From positions 1-64,000 of the forward strand of contig CANGPN010000001.1 in the NCBI GenBank assembly GCA_947456305.1: a stretch of 64,000 bases of DNA. Reading direction: 5' to 3'. This stretch comes from Comamonadaceae bacterium (lineage in GTDB: Bacteria; Pseudomonadota; Gammaproteobacteria; Burkholderiales; Burkholderiaceae_C). The translations under genes were made by a program, and so were the position numbers. The notes beneath the pieces are model-generated. The model was given only the letters and a program-made list of their open reading frames with translations, was not told where the DNA came from and searched no databases. Below are positions 1-9,670 of this stretch, piece after piece; position 1 is the first letter of the stretch, and each line of letters starts with the position of its first letter.

Positions 1-2
1 CA

Positions 3-1826
3 GGAACGAATGACATTGCCACTGTGAGTTCAGCGACGACGGCGGTCAGCGAAGGCAACACAGTTGCCGCTCTGAATGCTTCAGGCAAGTTACTCGTGAC
101 TGATGCAGATGCTGGAGAAGCATTCGTGGTTGCCAAGGATGTAGCAGGCACTTACGGAACCTTCCATGTGCTGGCAGACGGTACCTGGACTTACACCGGC
201 AACGGTGCGCATGATGAATTGACATCTGGTCAAAAGGTGAGTGACACCATCACAGTGACCAGTGTGGACGGCACCGGTACCGGCACGATCACGGTGAATA
301 TCACGGGAACGAATGACATTGCCACCGTGAGCTCAGCTACTGCCGTAGTCACTGAAGCCAATACAGCCGCAGCGCTGAATGCCTCTGGAAAGCTGGCCAT
401 TGCTGATGCAGATACAGGTGAAGCCTTGGTGGTGGAGCAAGATGTTGCAGGCACATACGGTACTTTCCGTGTGCAAGCAGATGGCACTTGGACTTACACG
501 GGCAATGGCGCTCACGATGAATTGACGGCGGGTCAAAAGGTCAGCGACACCATCACTGTGAAGAGCGTGGACGGCACAGGCAGCGGCACGATCACTGTGA
601 ATATCACAGGAACCAATGACATTGCCACTGTGAGTTCAGCGACGACAGCGGTCACCGAAGGCAATACAGCGGCGTCACTGAATGCAAGTGGCAAACTGAC
701 CATCACTGACGCAGACGCAGGCGAAGCAGCTTTAGTTGTGCAGGATGTTGAAGGTAAGTACGGCATATTCCATGTGTCAGCAGACGGTAGCTGGACTTAC
801 ACCGGTAACGGTGCGCACGATGAATTGACTGCAGGTCAGAAGGTTTACGACATGATCACGGTCAAGAGTGTCGACGGCACTGCCAGCGGCACGATCACTG
901 TGAACATCTCAGGAACGAATGACATTGCCACTGTCAGCTCAGCCACAACTGCGGTGAACGAAGGCAATACCGCCGCGGCATTGAATGCCGCTGGCAAGTT
1001 GAGCATTGTTGATGCAGATGCGGGTGAAGCATGGGTAGTTGCCAAGGATTTTGCTGGTACTTACGGTAATTTCCATGTGAACGCTGACGGTTCATGGACA
1101 TACACCGGCAATGGCGCGCATGACGAACTGACCGCTGGTCAAAAAGTCAGCGACAGCATCACGGTCATGAGCGCGGACGGCACAGGCAGCGGTACGATCA
1201 CCGTGAACATCACTGGAACCAATGACATTGCCACTGTCAGCTCAGCCACAACGGCGGTCACCGAAGGTAATACAGCCGCTTCACTTTATGCATCCGGTAA
1301 GCTGACCGTTGCTGATGCGGACAAAGGCGAAGCCCTCGTCGCTGCAAAAACATTGGCCGGTATTTACGGTAACTTCCGCGTCAACACGGATGGTTCATGG
1401 ACGTATACCGGTAATGGCGCGCACGATGAATTGACTGCGGGCCAAAAGGTCGTCGACAGCATCACAGTCACCAGCGCTGACGGCTTATCCAGCGGAACCA
1501 TCACCGTGAACATCACGGGCACCAATGACATTGCCGCTGTCAGTTCTGCCGCTACCTCTGTCACCGAAACCAATGCGGCAGCGTCGTTGAATGCCTCCGG
1601 CAAGCTGACCATCGCTGATACAGACACCGGCGAAGCCATGGTTGTGGCCCGGGATGTAGCAGGCATTTACGGTAACTTCCATGTCAACAGTGACGGGTCA
1701 TGGACGTACACCGGCAACGGTGCGCATAACGAGTTGAAAGCCGGACAACAGGTGAGTGACATCATCACAGTCACCAGCGTGGACGGTACGGCCAGCGGAA
1801 AAATTGCAGTGAACATCACAGGCACC
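3..1826 (+). repeat. Six exact-length 303-bp tandem VCBS units (subtype A)
   Basis: The codons for NDIATVSS (NDAAV at the last boundary) recur at 9, 312, 615, 918, 1221, 1524 and 1827, so six consecutive units are exactly 303 bp (101 codons) long. Units share long near-identical stretches, such as the GTITVNITGTNDIA segment and the WTYTGNGAHDEL segment, suggesting recent duplication or homogenisation. The array continues leftward past the window edge. Confidence 0.93.
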
Positions 1827-4800
1827 AACGATGCTGCTGTGATCAGCGGTGTAAGTACGGCTAATTTGATCGAAACCAACGCCATTCAAACCGCCACAGG
1901 TGTACTGAGTTCGGTGGATGTGGATAACGGTGCCGGCTTTACTGCGCAAAGCAATATCAACGGCAGCAGCGGTTACGGTAAGTTCAGCATAGATGCTGTT
2001 GGTCAGTGGACTTACACCATGAACACGGCGCACGACGAGTTCTTGGCTGGTAAAGCCTATACCGACAGCTTCAATGCCACCAGTGCTGACGGCACAGTCA
2101 AAGTAGTAACAGTCACCATCACTGGCACCGAAGATGTGGCGGTGATCAGCGGAACCAGCACGGCAGGCTTGCTTGAAACCAATGCAGCACTGACCACTTC
2201 CGGTCAACTGACTGTCAGCGATGCCGACAGTGCCAAGCCAGTGTTTATGGCGCAAACCAATGTCAACGGTTCAGGCGGCTACGGAACTTTCAACGTAGAC
2301 ATCACTGGCAAGTGGACCTACACCATGAACGGTGCCCACAATGAATTCTCAGAAGGCAAAAGTTACAACGACAGCTTCACAGTCAAAACCTCTGACGGCG
2401 TTTCCAAATTAGTCACTGTTACTATCAATGGTACAGATGACAAATCGGTGATCAGTGGTGTCAGCACGGCGACCCTGACCGAAACCAATGCGATTCAAGC
2501 GGCCTCCGGCAAACTGACCGCCACCGATGTAGACAGTTCACCCGCATTCGTGACCCAGACTGCGGTCAAGGGCTTGTACGGTACGTTCAATCTCGGCAGT
2601 GACGGTACCTGGAACTACAGCATGAGCACCGCGCATGACGAGTTCGCAGCTGGCAAGGCTTACCTTGACACGTTCTCTGCCAAAACGCTGGACGGGACAA
2701 CGCAGTCGGTGACAGTGACTATCAACGGTACCAATGACGCAGCCGTGATCACCGGTACCAGCACAGCCGCACTGATTCAATCGCAAGTGGCATTGACGGC
2801 GACCGGCGCATTGACTGCCACTGATGTTGACAGCGCCGCAGTCTTTAATGTGCAAACCGCAGTCAAGGGCAGCAACGGTTTTGGTAACTTCAACATAGAC
2901 GCTACGGGCAAGTGGACCTATGTGATGAATGACGCGCACAAAGAGTTCAAGCCGGGGCTGGTCTACACGGATAGCTTTACAGCCACCACGGCTGACAACA
3001 CCAGCAAACTGGTCACGGTAAGCATCACCGGTACCGACGACAAGGCGGTAGTCGCAGGCGTGAGCACTGCCGCATTGACAGAAACCAATGTCATCTTGAC
3101 TGCTGAAGGTACGTTGACATACGTTGATCCTGATGGCTCTGCAACCGCACCGTTTGTATCGCAAATCAATGTGCTGGGCAGTAACGGCTTTGGTCGCTTC
3201 AACATGGGTACCGATGGTCATTGGCTGTACACCACCAACACAGCCCATGATGAGTTTGTCAAAGATGTGAAATACACCGACAGTTTCACAGCTAAAACAG
3301 CAGACGGTTCTTTACAAGTGATCACTGTGACCATTGTCGGCACCAACGATGCTGCGGTGATACGCGGAGTGAATACGGCCAACTTGGTTGAAACTGATGC
3401 CGCTCAAACAGCAAACGGTCAATTGACGATCACTGACGTAGACAACGTGGCCGGATTTGTACCAATGACTGCAATGGCAGGTACAGCCGGTTATGGCAAG
3501 TTCACAGTGGACGCGACGGGCAAATGGTCTTACACCATGAACAATGCCCAAAATCAATTCGTCAAAGATGTCAGCTACACCGACACAGTGACTGTGAACA
3601 GCATTGACGGTATTACCAAGCAAGTGTTAACGGTCAATATTCTCGGAACCAATGACGCGGCTGTGATTGGCGGTGTGAGCAGCGGCGCGATCACCGAGTC
3701 CAACGTGATGCAATCCGCCGGAGGTCAGTTGACCATTACAGACGTCGACAATGTGTCCGCGTTTGTGCCGCAGACAGCGGTTGCCGGTTCTGCCGGGTAT
3801 GGCAAATTCACGGTGGACGCTACCGGTAAGTGGACATACACCATGAACACGGCGCATGATGAGTTTATCGGCGGAGGTATCTACAAAGACAGTATCACCG
3901 TCAGCGCTGTGGATGCGATGACCAAGGTGGTGGTGACAGTCACCATCACGGGGACCAATGACGCTGCCGTCATCGGTGGTGTCACAACTGCGGCCTTGAC
4001 GGAAACAAATGCTGCGCTCACAGCCACGGGGCAGTTAAGCATCACGGATGTGGACAGTTTGGCCGCCTTTGTGCCGCAAACTTCGGTTGCCGGTCTGTCT
4101 GGGTATGGCACATTCACGGTGGACGCGTCCGGCAAGTGGTCGTACACCATGAACACGGCTCATGACGAGTTCGTCAAGGATGTCACTTACACAGACAAAC
4201 TCAATGTGCTTGCCGCCGATGGTACTGTCCAGGTGCTGACGGTGAATATTCTGGGTACCAACGATGCAGCCGTCATTGGCGGTGTGAGTACAGCGCTTAT
4301 CAAAGAAACAGATGCTGTGCAAACTGCCACGGGGCAGTTAACCATCACGGATGTGGACAGTTTGGCCGCCTTCGTGCCGCAAACCTCGGTTGCGGGTACG
4401 GCTGGTTATGGCAAATTCACCGTGGACGCAACCGGCAAGTGGTCCTACGTGATGAACACTGCGCATGACGAGTTTGTCAAAGATGTCACTTACACCGATT
4501 CAGTGACAGTTGTTTCAGCAGACGGTACTTCTCAGTTACTGAAGGTGAGTATCGTGGGTACTAATGACGCCGCAGTCATCAGCGGCGTCAACACCGCAGG
4601 ATTGACAGAATCGAATGCGGCTCAAACCGCTACCGGTCAATTGACCGTTACCGATGTGGACAGTCCAGCTGTCTTTGTGGCCCAAACCTCGGCTGTCGGT
4701 GACCACGGTTATGGCAGTTTCAGTCTGGATACCACCGGCAAATGGACTTACACCATGAACTCGGCGCATGATGAGTTTGCCGCCGGTCAGACGTATACCG

Positions 4801-7800
4801 ACAGTTTCACAGCGATCTCGGCTGACGGTACGACCAAAACCGTGACTGTCACTATCACCGGCACAGATGATTTGGCTGTGATAGGCGGGGCTAACACCGC
4901 AGCCTTGACTGAATCCAATGCGGCACAAAGCGCCTCAGGCAGTTTGAGCGTGACAGATGCAGACGGTACTTTGCCAGCGACAGCAGTATCTGCAACTTCA
5001 ACAACACCTTTTTACACCAACAATTTCGATACTGTGTTTGGTGATGGCGTCACTTTGCAAGGCAATACCTTGATCAAAACCGGTGCCGGCGTAGGCGGTA
5101 CCGGCGCAGTTTATTTCGATGGTGATGGCGATGGCTTGGTGGTGCAGAACACCAATTTGAATCTGGGAACCAAAAGCTTTCAGCTTTCATTTGACGTGAA
5201 GGCTGATGGTGCACAAGATCCTTATTCAGTCATTCTGTCTAAGGGTACAGGCGCTTGGCCTGCCAATTATTCATCGATCCTAGAGTTCGGAAACGGATGG
5301 GCCAATAGCAATAGCCGTGGAAATTGGGGCACCTTGAATTCAACAGTCGCTACTGTTACCAATGGCAGTGTGAATGACGGCGCCTGGCATAAAGTCGGCT
5401 TTGTGCGTGATGGTCAAAATATTTCGTTTTTATTTGATGGCGTAGAAGTATCCAAAGCCCAGATTTCCGCAAGTGCTACTTATGATTTGAACGGTCTGAC
5501 CATAGGCCGTTGGCAGGGCAATAACCTGACCGATAACAATTTCAAAGGGTATGTTGATAATTTTTCAGTCACACCTTTAAGCGCTGCTTCAAGCGCTACG
5601 ACGCCAACTGCAAGCATTGCAACGCCGACTGATGGCAATGTTTTTGTCGCCCAGACGGCCGTTGCCGGCGATAACGGCTACGGTAAATTCACTGTGGATA
5701 CCGCAGGTAAATGGACGTATGTCATGGACACCGCCCACGATGAATTTGTCGGCGGTGTGACTTATACCGATAGCACCACTGTCAAAACGATTGACGGTGC
5801 TTCAAAGGTGGTCACGGTCAGCATCCTTGGAACCGATGACAAGTCAACCATTGGCGGCACTACCACAGGCACTGTGATTGAAGGTAACGAACTTACTCCG
5901 CCGAATTATGTGTATCCGCGTATTTTTTACCCGGGCATATTAGAACCTCAAGCCGTCATCACTGGCATCAGTACACAAACTGACGCTACCGGCTTGACGT
6001 CGAGGATCGGCATTCAACCTATCAATCCATTCAATCCCATTTATCCTATTGACCCGGTCAATCCCGGGTACGCCAGCACCTACGGTAAATTGACTGTCAC
6101 TGACATTGATAGTCCTTTCACACCTCAATTTGAGGTGCCTAAATATATGCCTGGCGTTCAATACTCGTTCAGTTACAACGTTGTTTATGCGGACGGCACG
6201 CAAGCTGTAGTGACCTACACCTTGCCTTCTAGCGATGGTTTGGGCTATTTCCAAGGCGATCACGGCTACGGCTTGTTCACTTTGGATACATCCGGCAATT
6301 GGACCTATTCAATGACCGGCGCGCACGATGAAATGATTGGCGGTGCCACCTATACCGACAGTTTTATCGCTAAAACCACAGACGGCACCACACAGCTTGT
6401 GACTGTCAATATCATGGGCATCAACGACGCTGCGGTGATTGGCGGCACCAAGACCATGGCTTTGACAGAAAGTGATGCAGCACAGGCCACCAGCGCTGCA
6501 CATCTGACCATCACTGATATTGACAGTCCTGCGAATTTCACAGCAAATACAGTGACTGGCGTGGCAGGCTACGGCAGCTTCACCTTGGATGCCAGCGGCA
6601 ACTGGACTTACGCCATGAATGGCGCGCACAACGAGTTCAAAGCGGGTGTGGTTTATACAGATACAGCGACCGTGTATGCAGCAGATGGCACGCCACAGGT
6701 ACTGACAGTGAATATCACTGGCACCGATGATTTGTCAGTGGTTAGCGGCACCACTTCTATCACGATCACAGAGAACAACAATGCCCAGGTGGTGTCTGCC
6801 AATCTGATCGCCACAGACCTGGACAGCGCGGGGGCGTTTGTTCCGCAGACTGCGGTGCTGGGTGACAGTCAATTCGGCAGTTTCAGCGTGGATGCTTCGG
6901 GCAAATGGACATACACCATGAGTTCGGCTCACAACGAATTCCAGCCAGGTGAGGTGTATACCGACAGCACCACATTCACCACGGTTGATGGCATCAAGCA
7001 ACTGGTGACTGTCACTATCAACGGCGCCGACGCTGCATCTACCTTCCAAGGCGAAATTCTCAAACAAATGACTGAGGGGGATAGCGCCGGCAGAGTGACT
7101 GGCCAATTGGCTCTGTTGGACGCTGACAGCAAAATAACTGCGGATGTCATCGCTCAGACTAGCACCGGTGACCAAGGCTACGGCACATTCTCCGTGGACG
7201 CTACAGGTGCCTGGACCTACACCATGAACGGGGCGCATAACGAGTTTGTAGCAGGTACCACCTACACAGATACAACCACAGTGACCAACACTAACGGCAC
7301 CACACAGGTGTTGACGGTGCAAATCGCAGGTACCAATGATGCAGCAGTGATCACCGGTGCTACTACAGCCAGTATCACTGAAACTGATGGCGCGCAGACA
7401 GTCAGCGGACAATTGCTAGGTACAGATGTTGACAACCCAAGCACTACACCCTCTAACTTCTCGGCTGTCATCAATGGTGATAACCACCAATATGAATTCT
7501 TGATCGCCAAGGCCTCTGACGGAACGACCGGTTGGTACAAAGGTGTTTCGGACGGCATGGGCGGCTGGGGTTACACCTTGCAATCCAATCAACTGGCTAA
7601 TAAGACCATCACCAGCGTTTATACCTTGGAGCATACCCAGGCAGTGTTGGCGGCTACATCCACGGCCGATCAGCGTTTGGCTGCGGTGACAGGCGAATTC
7701 AGTGCAAATGCCACTCTCGGCGATTTCAGTCAAGTCAAAGACGCTTCTGCATTGGTCGGTGTGAGCAACATGGTGGACTTTTTGGATTTGAAGGAAGTCA

Positions 7801-9653
7801 ACCTCAGCAATATTCCTGACTACACGTCAACTTTGCCTTACGCCAACGAAGGTCCTTTTGTGACTTATGGTGGCATGGTGGCGTTACCGGGCGCCAGACA
7901 GTATTTCATTTCTGCGCACGACGGCGTGGTCCCGGGAGGTTGGGCGGCATTCGATCAGATCGGAAACAACCAGATCGATCTGGGATCCTGGTATTTTGAC
8001 CGTCAAGTATTGGCAAGTGTGGATTTGACGACCGGTTTTCAGGCCATCGCTGCATCGAACAATTCAGCAGCTACCAGCTTCACAGCGCAATCCGGGGTGG
8101 CGGGTAACAACGGCTATGGTTCATTCAGTATCAATGCCAGCGGCCTGTGGACTTACACCATGAACAGCGCACACAATGAGTTCGTCGCCGGTCAGCTGTA
8201 CACAGACACTGCCACCGTGACCTCGATTGACGGTACACAGCAAGATATTTCGGTAAGTATCCTCGGCACCAACGATGCCGCCGTGATCTCACCGACCGCC
8301 AGTCATTTGACGCAGAGCAGTTCAACCATCACCGCCAGCGGACAGATAGAAGTCAGTGACACAGACAGCTCCGCGCTGTTGAATGCAGGAAATTTCACCG
8401 GCGCTTACGGCATCTTGACAGTGACGGCTGACGGTAACTGGACTTATGTCACCAGCACTGCCCATACCGAGTTTGTTGCTAACCAAACCTATGTAGACAG
8501 TTTCACGGTGACATCCAGCGATGGCACCAGCGGCAGCTTACAAGTCAATATCCTCGGGACCAACGATGCAGCCGTGATCAGCGGCACGACCAAGATCAGT
8601 TTGACCGAAACCAATGCTGTCCAAACTGCATCTGCCTTGGTGATTGCTACGGATGCGGACAACGCCAACACATTTGTGGCCCGCAGCGGCTTGGACGGCG
8701 ACCGTGGTTACGGCACCTTCAGTATCGACACCAGCGGTCAGTGGACCTACACCATGAACACCTCACACGACGAGTTCGTCGCAGGTCAGGTGTATACGGA
8801 TAACGTCACGGTCTCCACCATAGACGGCACTTCGCTGACCTTGAAAGTGGAGATCACCGGTACCAACGATGCGGCGGTCATCACTTCCAACGAGGTGGTG
8901 TTGTTTGAAACCGATGCAGCCTTGACCGCAACCGGTAAGTTAGATATCTACGACTTTGACAACAGCGCGCAGTTTGTCGCGGGAAGTTTCAAGGGCAACT
9001 ACGGTACCTTGACGCTGACCAGCGCCGGCGCATGGAATTACCAGGCAAGCTCAGCGCATAACGAGTTCATCATCAACGGTTTGTACACTGACGCTTTCAC
9101 GGTAACCGCTGCAGACGGCACGACCAGCACGGTGAAGGTCAACATCATCGGTACGACAGAAGCCAATAACGACTTGTACAGCGGCACGGCAGCAGTGAAT
9201 GTCCCCACCACTTTCACAGAGAACAGTCTGGTGCATTTGTCGACAGCAGGTGTGCAGCAAGTCAACGGCGGATTTGATGACGTCGGTTTGCTGGTGAACG
9301 CGCGCGAGGATGTGGTCAAACTGGACTTCAACTTGGCCAATGCCGACTTCAAGACCAGTGCTGACGGCCGCCACGTGGAAGTGACTTTCAACCACGATGC
9401 GTCCACACTGAAACTGTTGAGCAATGTGGAAGCGGTGCAGTTCAACGATGCACTGGTTCGCATCATCGGCGCTGACGGTTACAAAGATGTGGCCGAAGCG
9501 ACGAATGTTGTTAACAAGTCGCATATCAATTCGGGTGAGGCGGTCTTTGTGTCTGTGGCTCGCGGCTATGACGCTTTGTTAACTCACCCTTCAACGGTTG
9601 ATTTGAACAATACCTACAACACCTTGACTGACTCTTACAACCACCACGGTTGA
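3..9653 (+). CDS. Giant VCBS-repeat surface/secreted protein (5' end outside window)
   Basis: Reading frame is open from the first complete codon (position 3), so the start lies upstream of the window; over 3,200 residues are visible. The protein is a chain of about 25 VCBS-type repeats of roughly 100 residues, each ending in GTND/GTDD and containing a WTYTxNxAHDEF core. Six early repeats (to about 1826) form one subtype with WTYTGNGAHDEL; the later ones carry WTYTMNxAHDEF. Three repeats hold long insertions in one loop (about 5008-5580, 5890-6252, 7441-8076); the first looks like a LamG/concanavalin-type domain. The last 170 or so residues (from about 9150) are not repeat-like and include LSNVEAVQFND, as seen near the C-terminus of type I-secreted adhesins. 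VCBS proteins are typically exported, calcium-using adhesins; export by a type I system is inferred, since no transporter gene is in the window. It converges with the rluA-like gene. Confidence 0.9.
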   Translation, partial: GTNDIATVSSATTAVSEGNTVAALNASGKLLVTDADAGEAFVVAKDVAGTYGTFHVLADGTWTYTGNGAHDELTSGQKVSDTITVTSVDGTGTGTITVNITGTNDIATVSSATAVVTEANTAAALNASGKLAIADADTGEALVVEQDVAGTYGTFRVQADGTWTYTGNGAHDELTAGQKVSDTITVKSVDGTGSGTITVNITGTNDIATVSSATTAVTEGNTAASLNASGKLTITDADAGEAALVVQDVEGKYGIFHVSADGSWTYTGNGAHDELTAGQKVYDMITVKSVDGTASGTITVNISGTNDIATVSSATTAVNEGNTAAALNAAGKLSIVDADAGEAWVVAKDFAGTYGNFHVNADGSWTYTGNGAHDELTAGQKVSDSITVMSADGTGSGTITVNITGTNDIATVSSATTAVTEGNTAASLYASGKLTVADADKGEALVAAKTLAGIYGNFRVNTDGSWTYTGNGAHDELTAGQKVVDSITVTSADGLSSGTITVNITGTNDIAAVSSAATSVTETNAAASLNASGKLTIADTDTGEAMVVARDVAGIYGNFHVNSDGSWTYTGNGAHNELKAGQQVSDIITVTSVDGTASGKIAVNITGTNDAAVISGVSTANLIETNAIQTATGVLSSVDVDNGAGFTAQSNINGSSGYGKFSIDAVGQWTYTMNTAHDEFLAGKAYTDSFNATSADGTVKVVTVTITGTEDVAVISGTSTAGLLETNAALTTSGQLTVSDADSAKPVFMAQTNVNGSGGYGTFNVDITGKWTYTMNGAHNEFSEGKSYNDSFTVKTSDGVSKLVTVTINGTDDKSVISGVSTATLTETNAIQAASGKLTATDVDSSPAFVTQTAVKGLYGTFNLGSDGTWNYSMSTAHDEFAAGKAYLDTFSAKTLDGTTQSVTVTINGTNDAAVITGTSTAALIQSQVALTATGALTATDVDSAAVFNVQTAVKGSNGFGNFNIDATGKWTYVMNDAHKEFKPGLVYTDSFTATTADNTSKLVTVSITGTDDKAVVAGVSTAALTETNVILTAEGTLTYVDPDGSATAPFVSQINVLGSNGFGRFNMGTDGHWLYTTNTAHDEFVKDVKYTDSFTAKTADGSLQVITVTIVGTNDAAVIRGVNTANLVETDAAQTANGQLTITDVDNVAGFVPMTAMAGTAGYGKFTVDATGKWSYTMNNAQNQFVKDVSYTDTVTVNSIDGITKQVLTVNILGTNDAAVIGGVSSGAITESNVMQSAGGQLTITDVDNVSAFVPQTAVAGSAGYGKFTVDATGKWTYTMNTAHDEFIGGGIYKDSITVSAVDAMTKVVVTVTITGTNDAAVIGGVTTAALTETNAALTATGQLSITDVDSLAAFVPQTSVAGLSGYGTFTVDASGKWSYTMNTAHDEFVKDVTYTDKLNVLAADGTVQVLTVNILGTNDAAVIGGVSTALIKETDAVQTATGQLTITDVDSLAAFVPQTSVAGTAGYGKFTVDATGKWSYVMNTAHDEFVKDVTYTDSVTVVSADGTSQLLKVSIVGTNDAAVISGVNTAGLTESNAAQTATGQLTVTDVDSPAVFVAQTSAVGDHGYGSFSLDTTGKWTYTMNSAHDEFAAGQTYTDSFTAISADGTTKTVTVTITGTDDLAVIGGANTAALTESNAAQSASGSLSVTDADGTLPATAVSATSTTPFYTNNFDTVFGDGVTLQGNTLIKTGAGVGGTGAVYFDGDGDGLVVQNTNLNLGTKSFQLSFDVKADGAQDPYSVILSKGTGAWPANYSSILEFGNGWANSNSRGNWGTLNSTVATVTNGSVNDGAWHKVGFVRDGQNISFLFDGVEVSKAQISASATYDLNGLTIGRWQGNNLTDNNFKGYVDNFSVTPLSAASSATTPTASIATPTDGNVFVAQTAVAGDNGYGKFTVDTAGKWTYVMDTAHDEFVGGVTYTDSTTVKTIDGASKVVTVSILGTDDKSTIGGTTTGTVIEGNELTPPNYVYPRIFYPGILEPQAVITGISTQTDATGLTSRIGIQPINPFNPIYPIDPVNPGYASTYGKLTVTDIDSPFTPQFEVPKYMPGVQYSFSYNVVYADGTQAVVTYTLPSSDGLGYFQGDHGYGLFTLDTSGNWTYSMTGAHDEMIGGATYTDSFIAKTTDGTTQLVTVNIMGINDAAVIGGTKTMALTESDAAQATSAAHLTITDIDSPANFTANTVTGVAGYGSFTLDASGNWTYAMNGAHNEFKAGVVYTDTATVYAADGTPQVLTVNITGTDDLSVVSGTTSITITENNNAQVVSANLIATDLDSAGAFVPQTAVLGDSQFGSFSVDASGKWTYTMSSAHNEFQPGEVYTDSTTFTTVDGIKQLVTVTINGADAASTFQGEILKQMTEGDSAGRVTGQLALLDADSKITADVIAQTSTGDQGYGTFSVDATGAWTYTMNGAHNEFVAGTTYTDTTTVTNTNGTTQVLTVQIAGTNDAAVITGATTASITETDGAQTVSGQLLGTDVDNPSTTPSNFSAVINGDNHQYEFLIAKASDGTTGWYKGVSDGMGGWGYTLQSNQLANKTITSVYTLEHTQAVLAATSTADQRLAAVTGEFSANATLGDFSQVKDASALVGVSNMVDFLDLKEVNLSNIPDYTSTLPYANEGPFVTYGGMVALPGARQYFISAHDGVVPGGWAAFDQIGNNQIDLGSWYFDRQVLASVDLTTGFQAIAASNNSAATSFTAQSGVAGNNGYGSFSINASGLWTYTMNSAHNEFVAGQLYTDTATVTSIDGTQQDISVSILGTNDAAVISPTASHLTQSSSTITASGQIEVSDTDSSALLNAGNFTGAYGILTVTADGNWTYVTSTAHTEFVANQTYVDSFTVTSSDGTSGSLQVNILGTNDAAVISGTTKISLTETNAVQTASALVIATDADNANTFVARSGLDGDRGYGTFSIDTSGQWTYTMNTSHDEFVAGQVYTDNVTVSTIDGTSLTLKVEITGTNDAAVITSNEVVLFETDAALTATGKLDIYDFDNSAQFVAGSFKGNYGTLTLTSAGAWNYQASSAHNEFIINGLYTDAFTVTAADGTTSTVKVNIIGTTEANNDLYSGTAAVNVPTTFTENSLVHLSTAGVQQVNGGFDDVGLLVNAREDVVKLDFNLANADFKTSADGRHVEVTFNHDASTLKLLSNVEAVQFNDALVRIIGADGYKDVAEATNVVNKSHINSGEAVFVSVARGYDALLTHPSTVDLNNTYNTLTDSYNHHG
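5008..5580 (+). other. LamG/concanavalin-like domain nested in a VCBS repeat
   Basis: About 190 residues are inserted between the TDAD and FVAQT segments of one VCBS repeat. The insert has the order expected of a LamG fold: GAVYFDGDGDGL near its start, SFQLSFDVKAD, a central WHKVGFVRDG strand pair with FLFDG, LTIGRW, and a closing YVDNFSV. LamG domains usually bind carbohydrate or protein ligands with calcium. The fold is assigned from motif order only. The reading frame and flanking repeat resume intact afterwards. Confidence 0.7.
5890..6252 (+). other. Proline-rich insertion in a VCBS repeat
   Basis: The repeat starting near 5838 is expanded in two places: a Pro/Tyr/Ile-rich stretch (with INPFNPIYPIDP) and, after TDIDSP, about 45 residues ending just before GDHGYGLF. 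No domain is recognised. The second piece falls in the same repeat loop that holds the LamG-like insertion upstream and the unknown insertion downstream. Confidence 0.6.
7441..8076 (+). other. Unrecognised ~200-residue insertion in a VCBS repeat
   Basis: After the TDVDNPS segment of one repeat about 200 residues appear before the repeat resumes at FTAQSGVAGNNGYG. The segment is mixed alpha/beta in character, contains WYKGVSDGMGGWGYTL, a run of hydrophobic and acidic residues (MVDFLDLKEVNL) and a Gly/Trp-rich part (PGGWAAFDQIG, GSWYFDRQ). I recognise no family. Confidence 0.6.
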
Positions 9654-9670
9654 TATATGCTGGCCGCAGT

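Larger units (their letters stand above)
1827..9160 (+). repeat. About nineteen diverged VCBS units (subtype B)
   Basis: From 1827 the repeats change to an NDAAVI-GV-TA-LTETNA start, a TDVDS segment, FVxQTxVxG-GYG-F and WTYTMNxAHDEF. Units are about 290-310 bp unless they carry an insertion. Two neighbouring units, whose ACGGGGCAGTTA segments lie about 303 bp apart near 4026 and 4329, are close to identical over about 60 bp, so duplication has also occurred here. The last recognisable unit starts near 8870. Confidence 0.85.

Noticed and set aside
3-1826. CRISPR-like or non-coding tandem repeat
   Set aside because: Unit length is 303 bp, the frame is uninterrupted and there are no short direct repeats with spacers; it is a coding protein repeat.
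2538-3248. Long minus-strand open frame (and others like it) opposite the giant gene
   Set aside because: These recur with the period of the VCBS repeats and have Cys/His-rich, low-order composition; they are antisense shadows of one coding frame.
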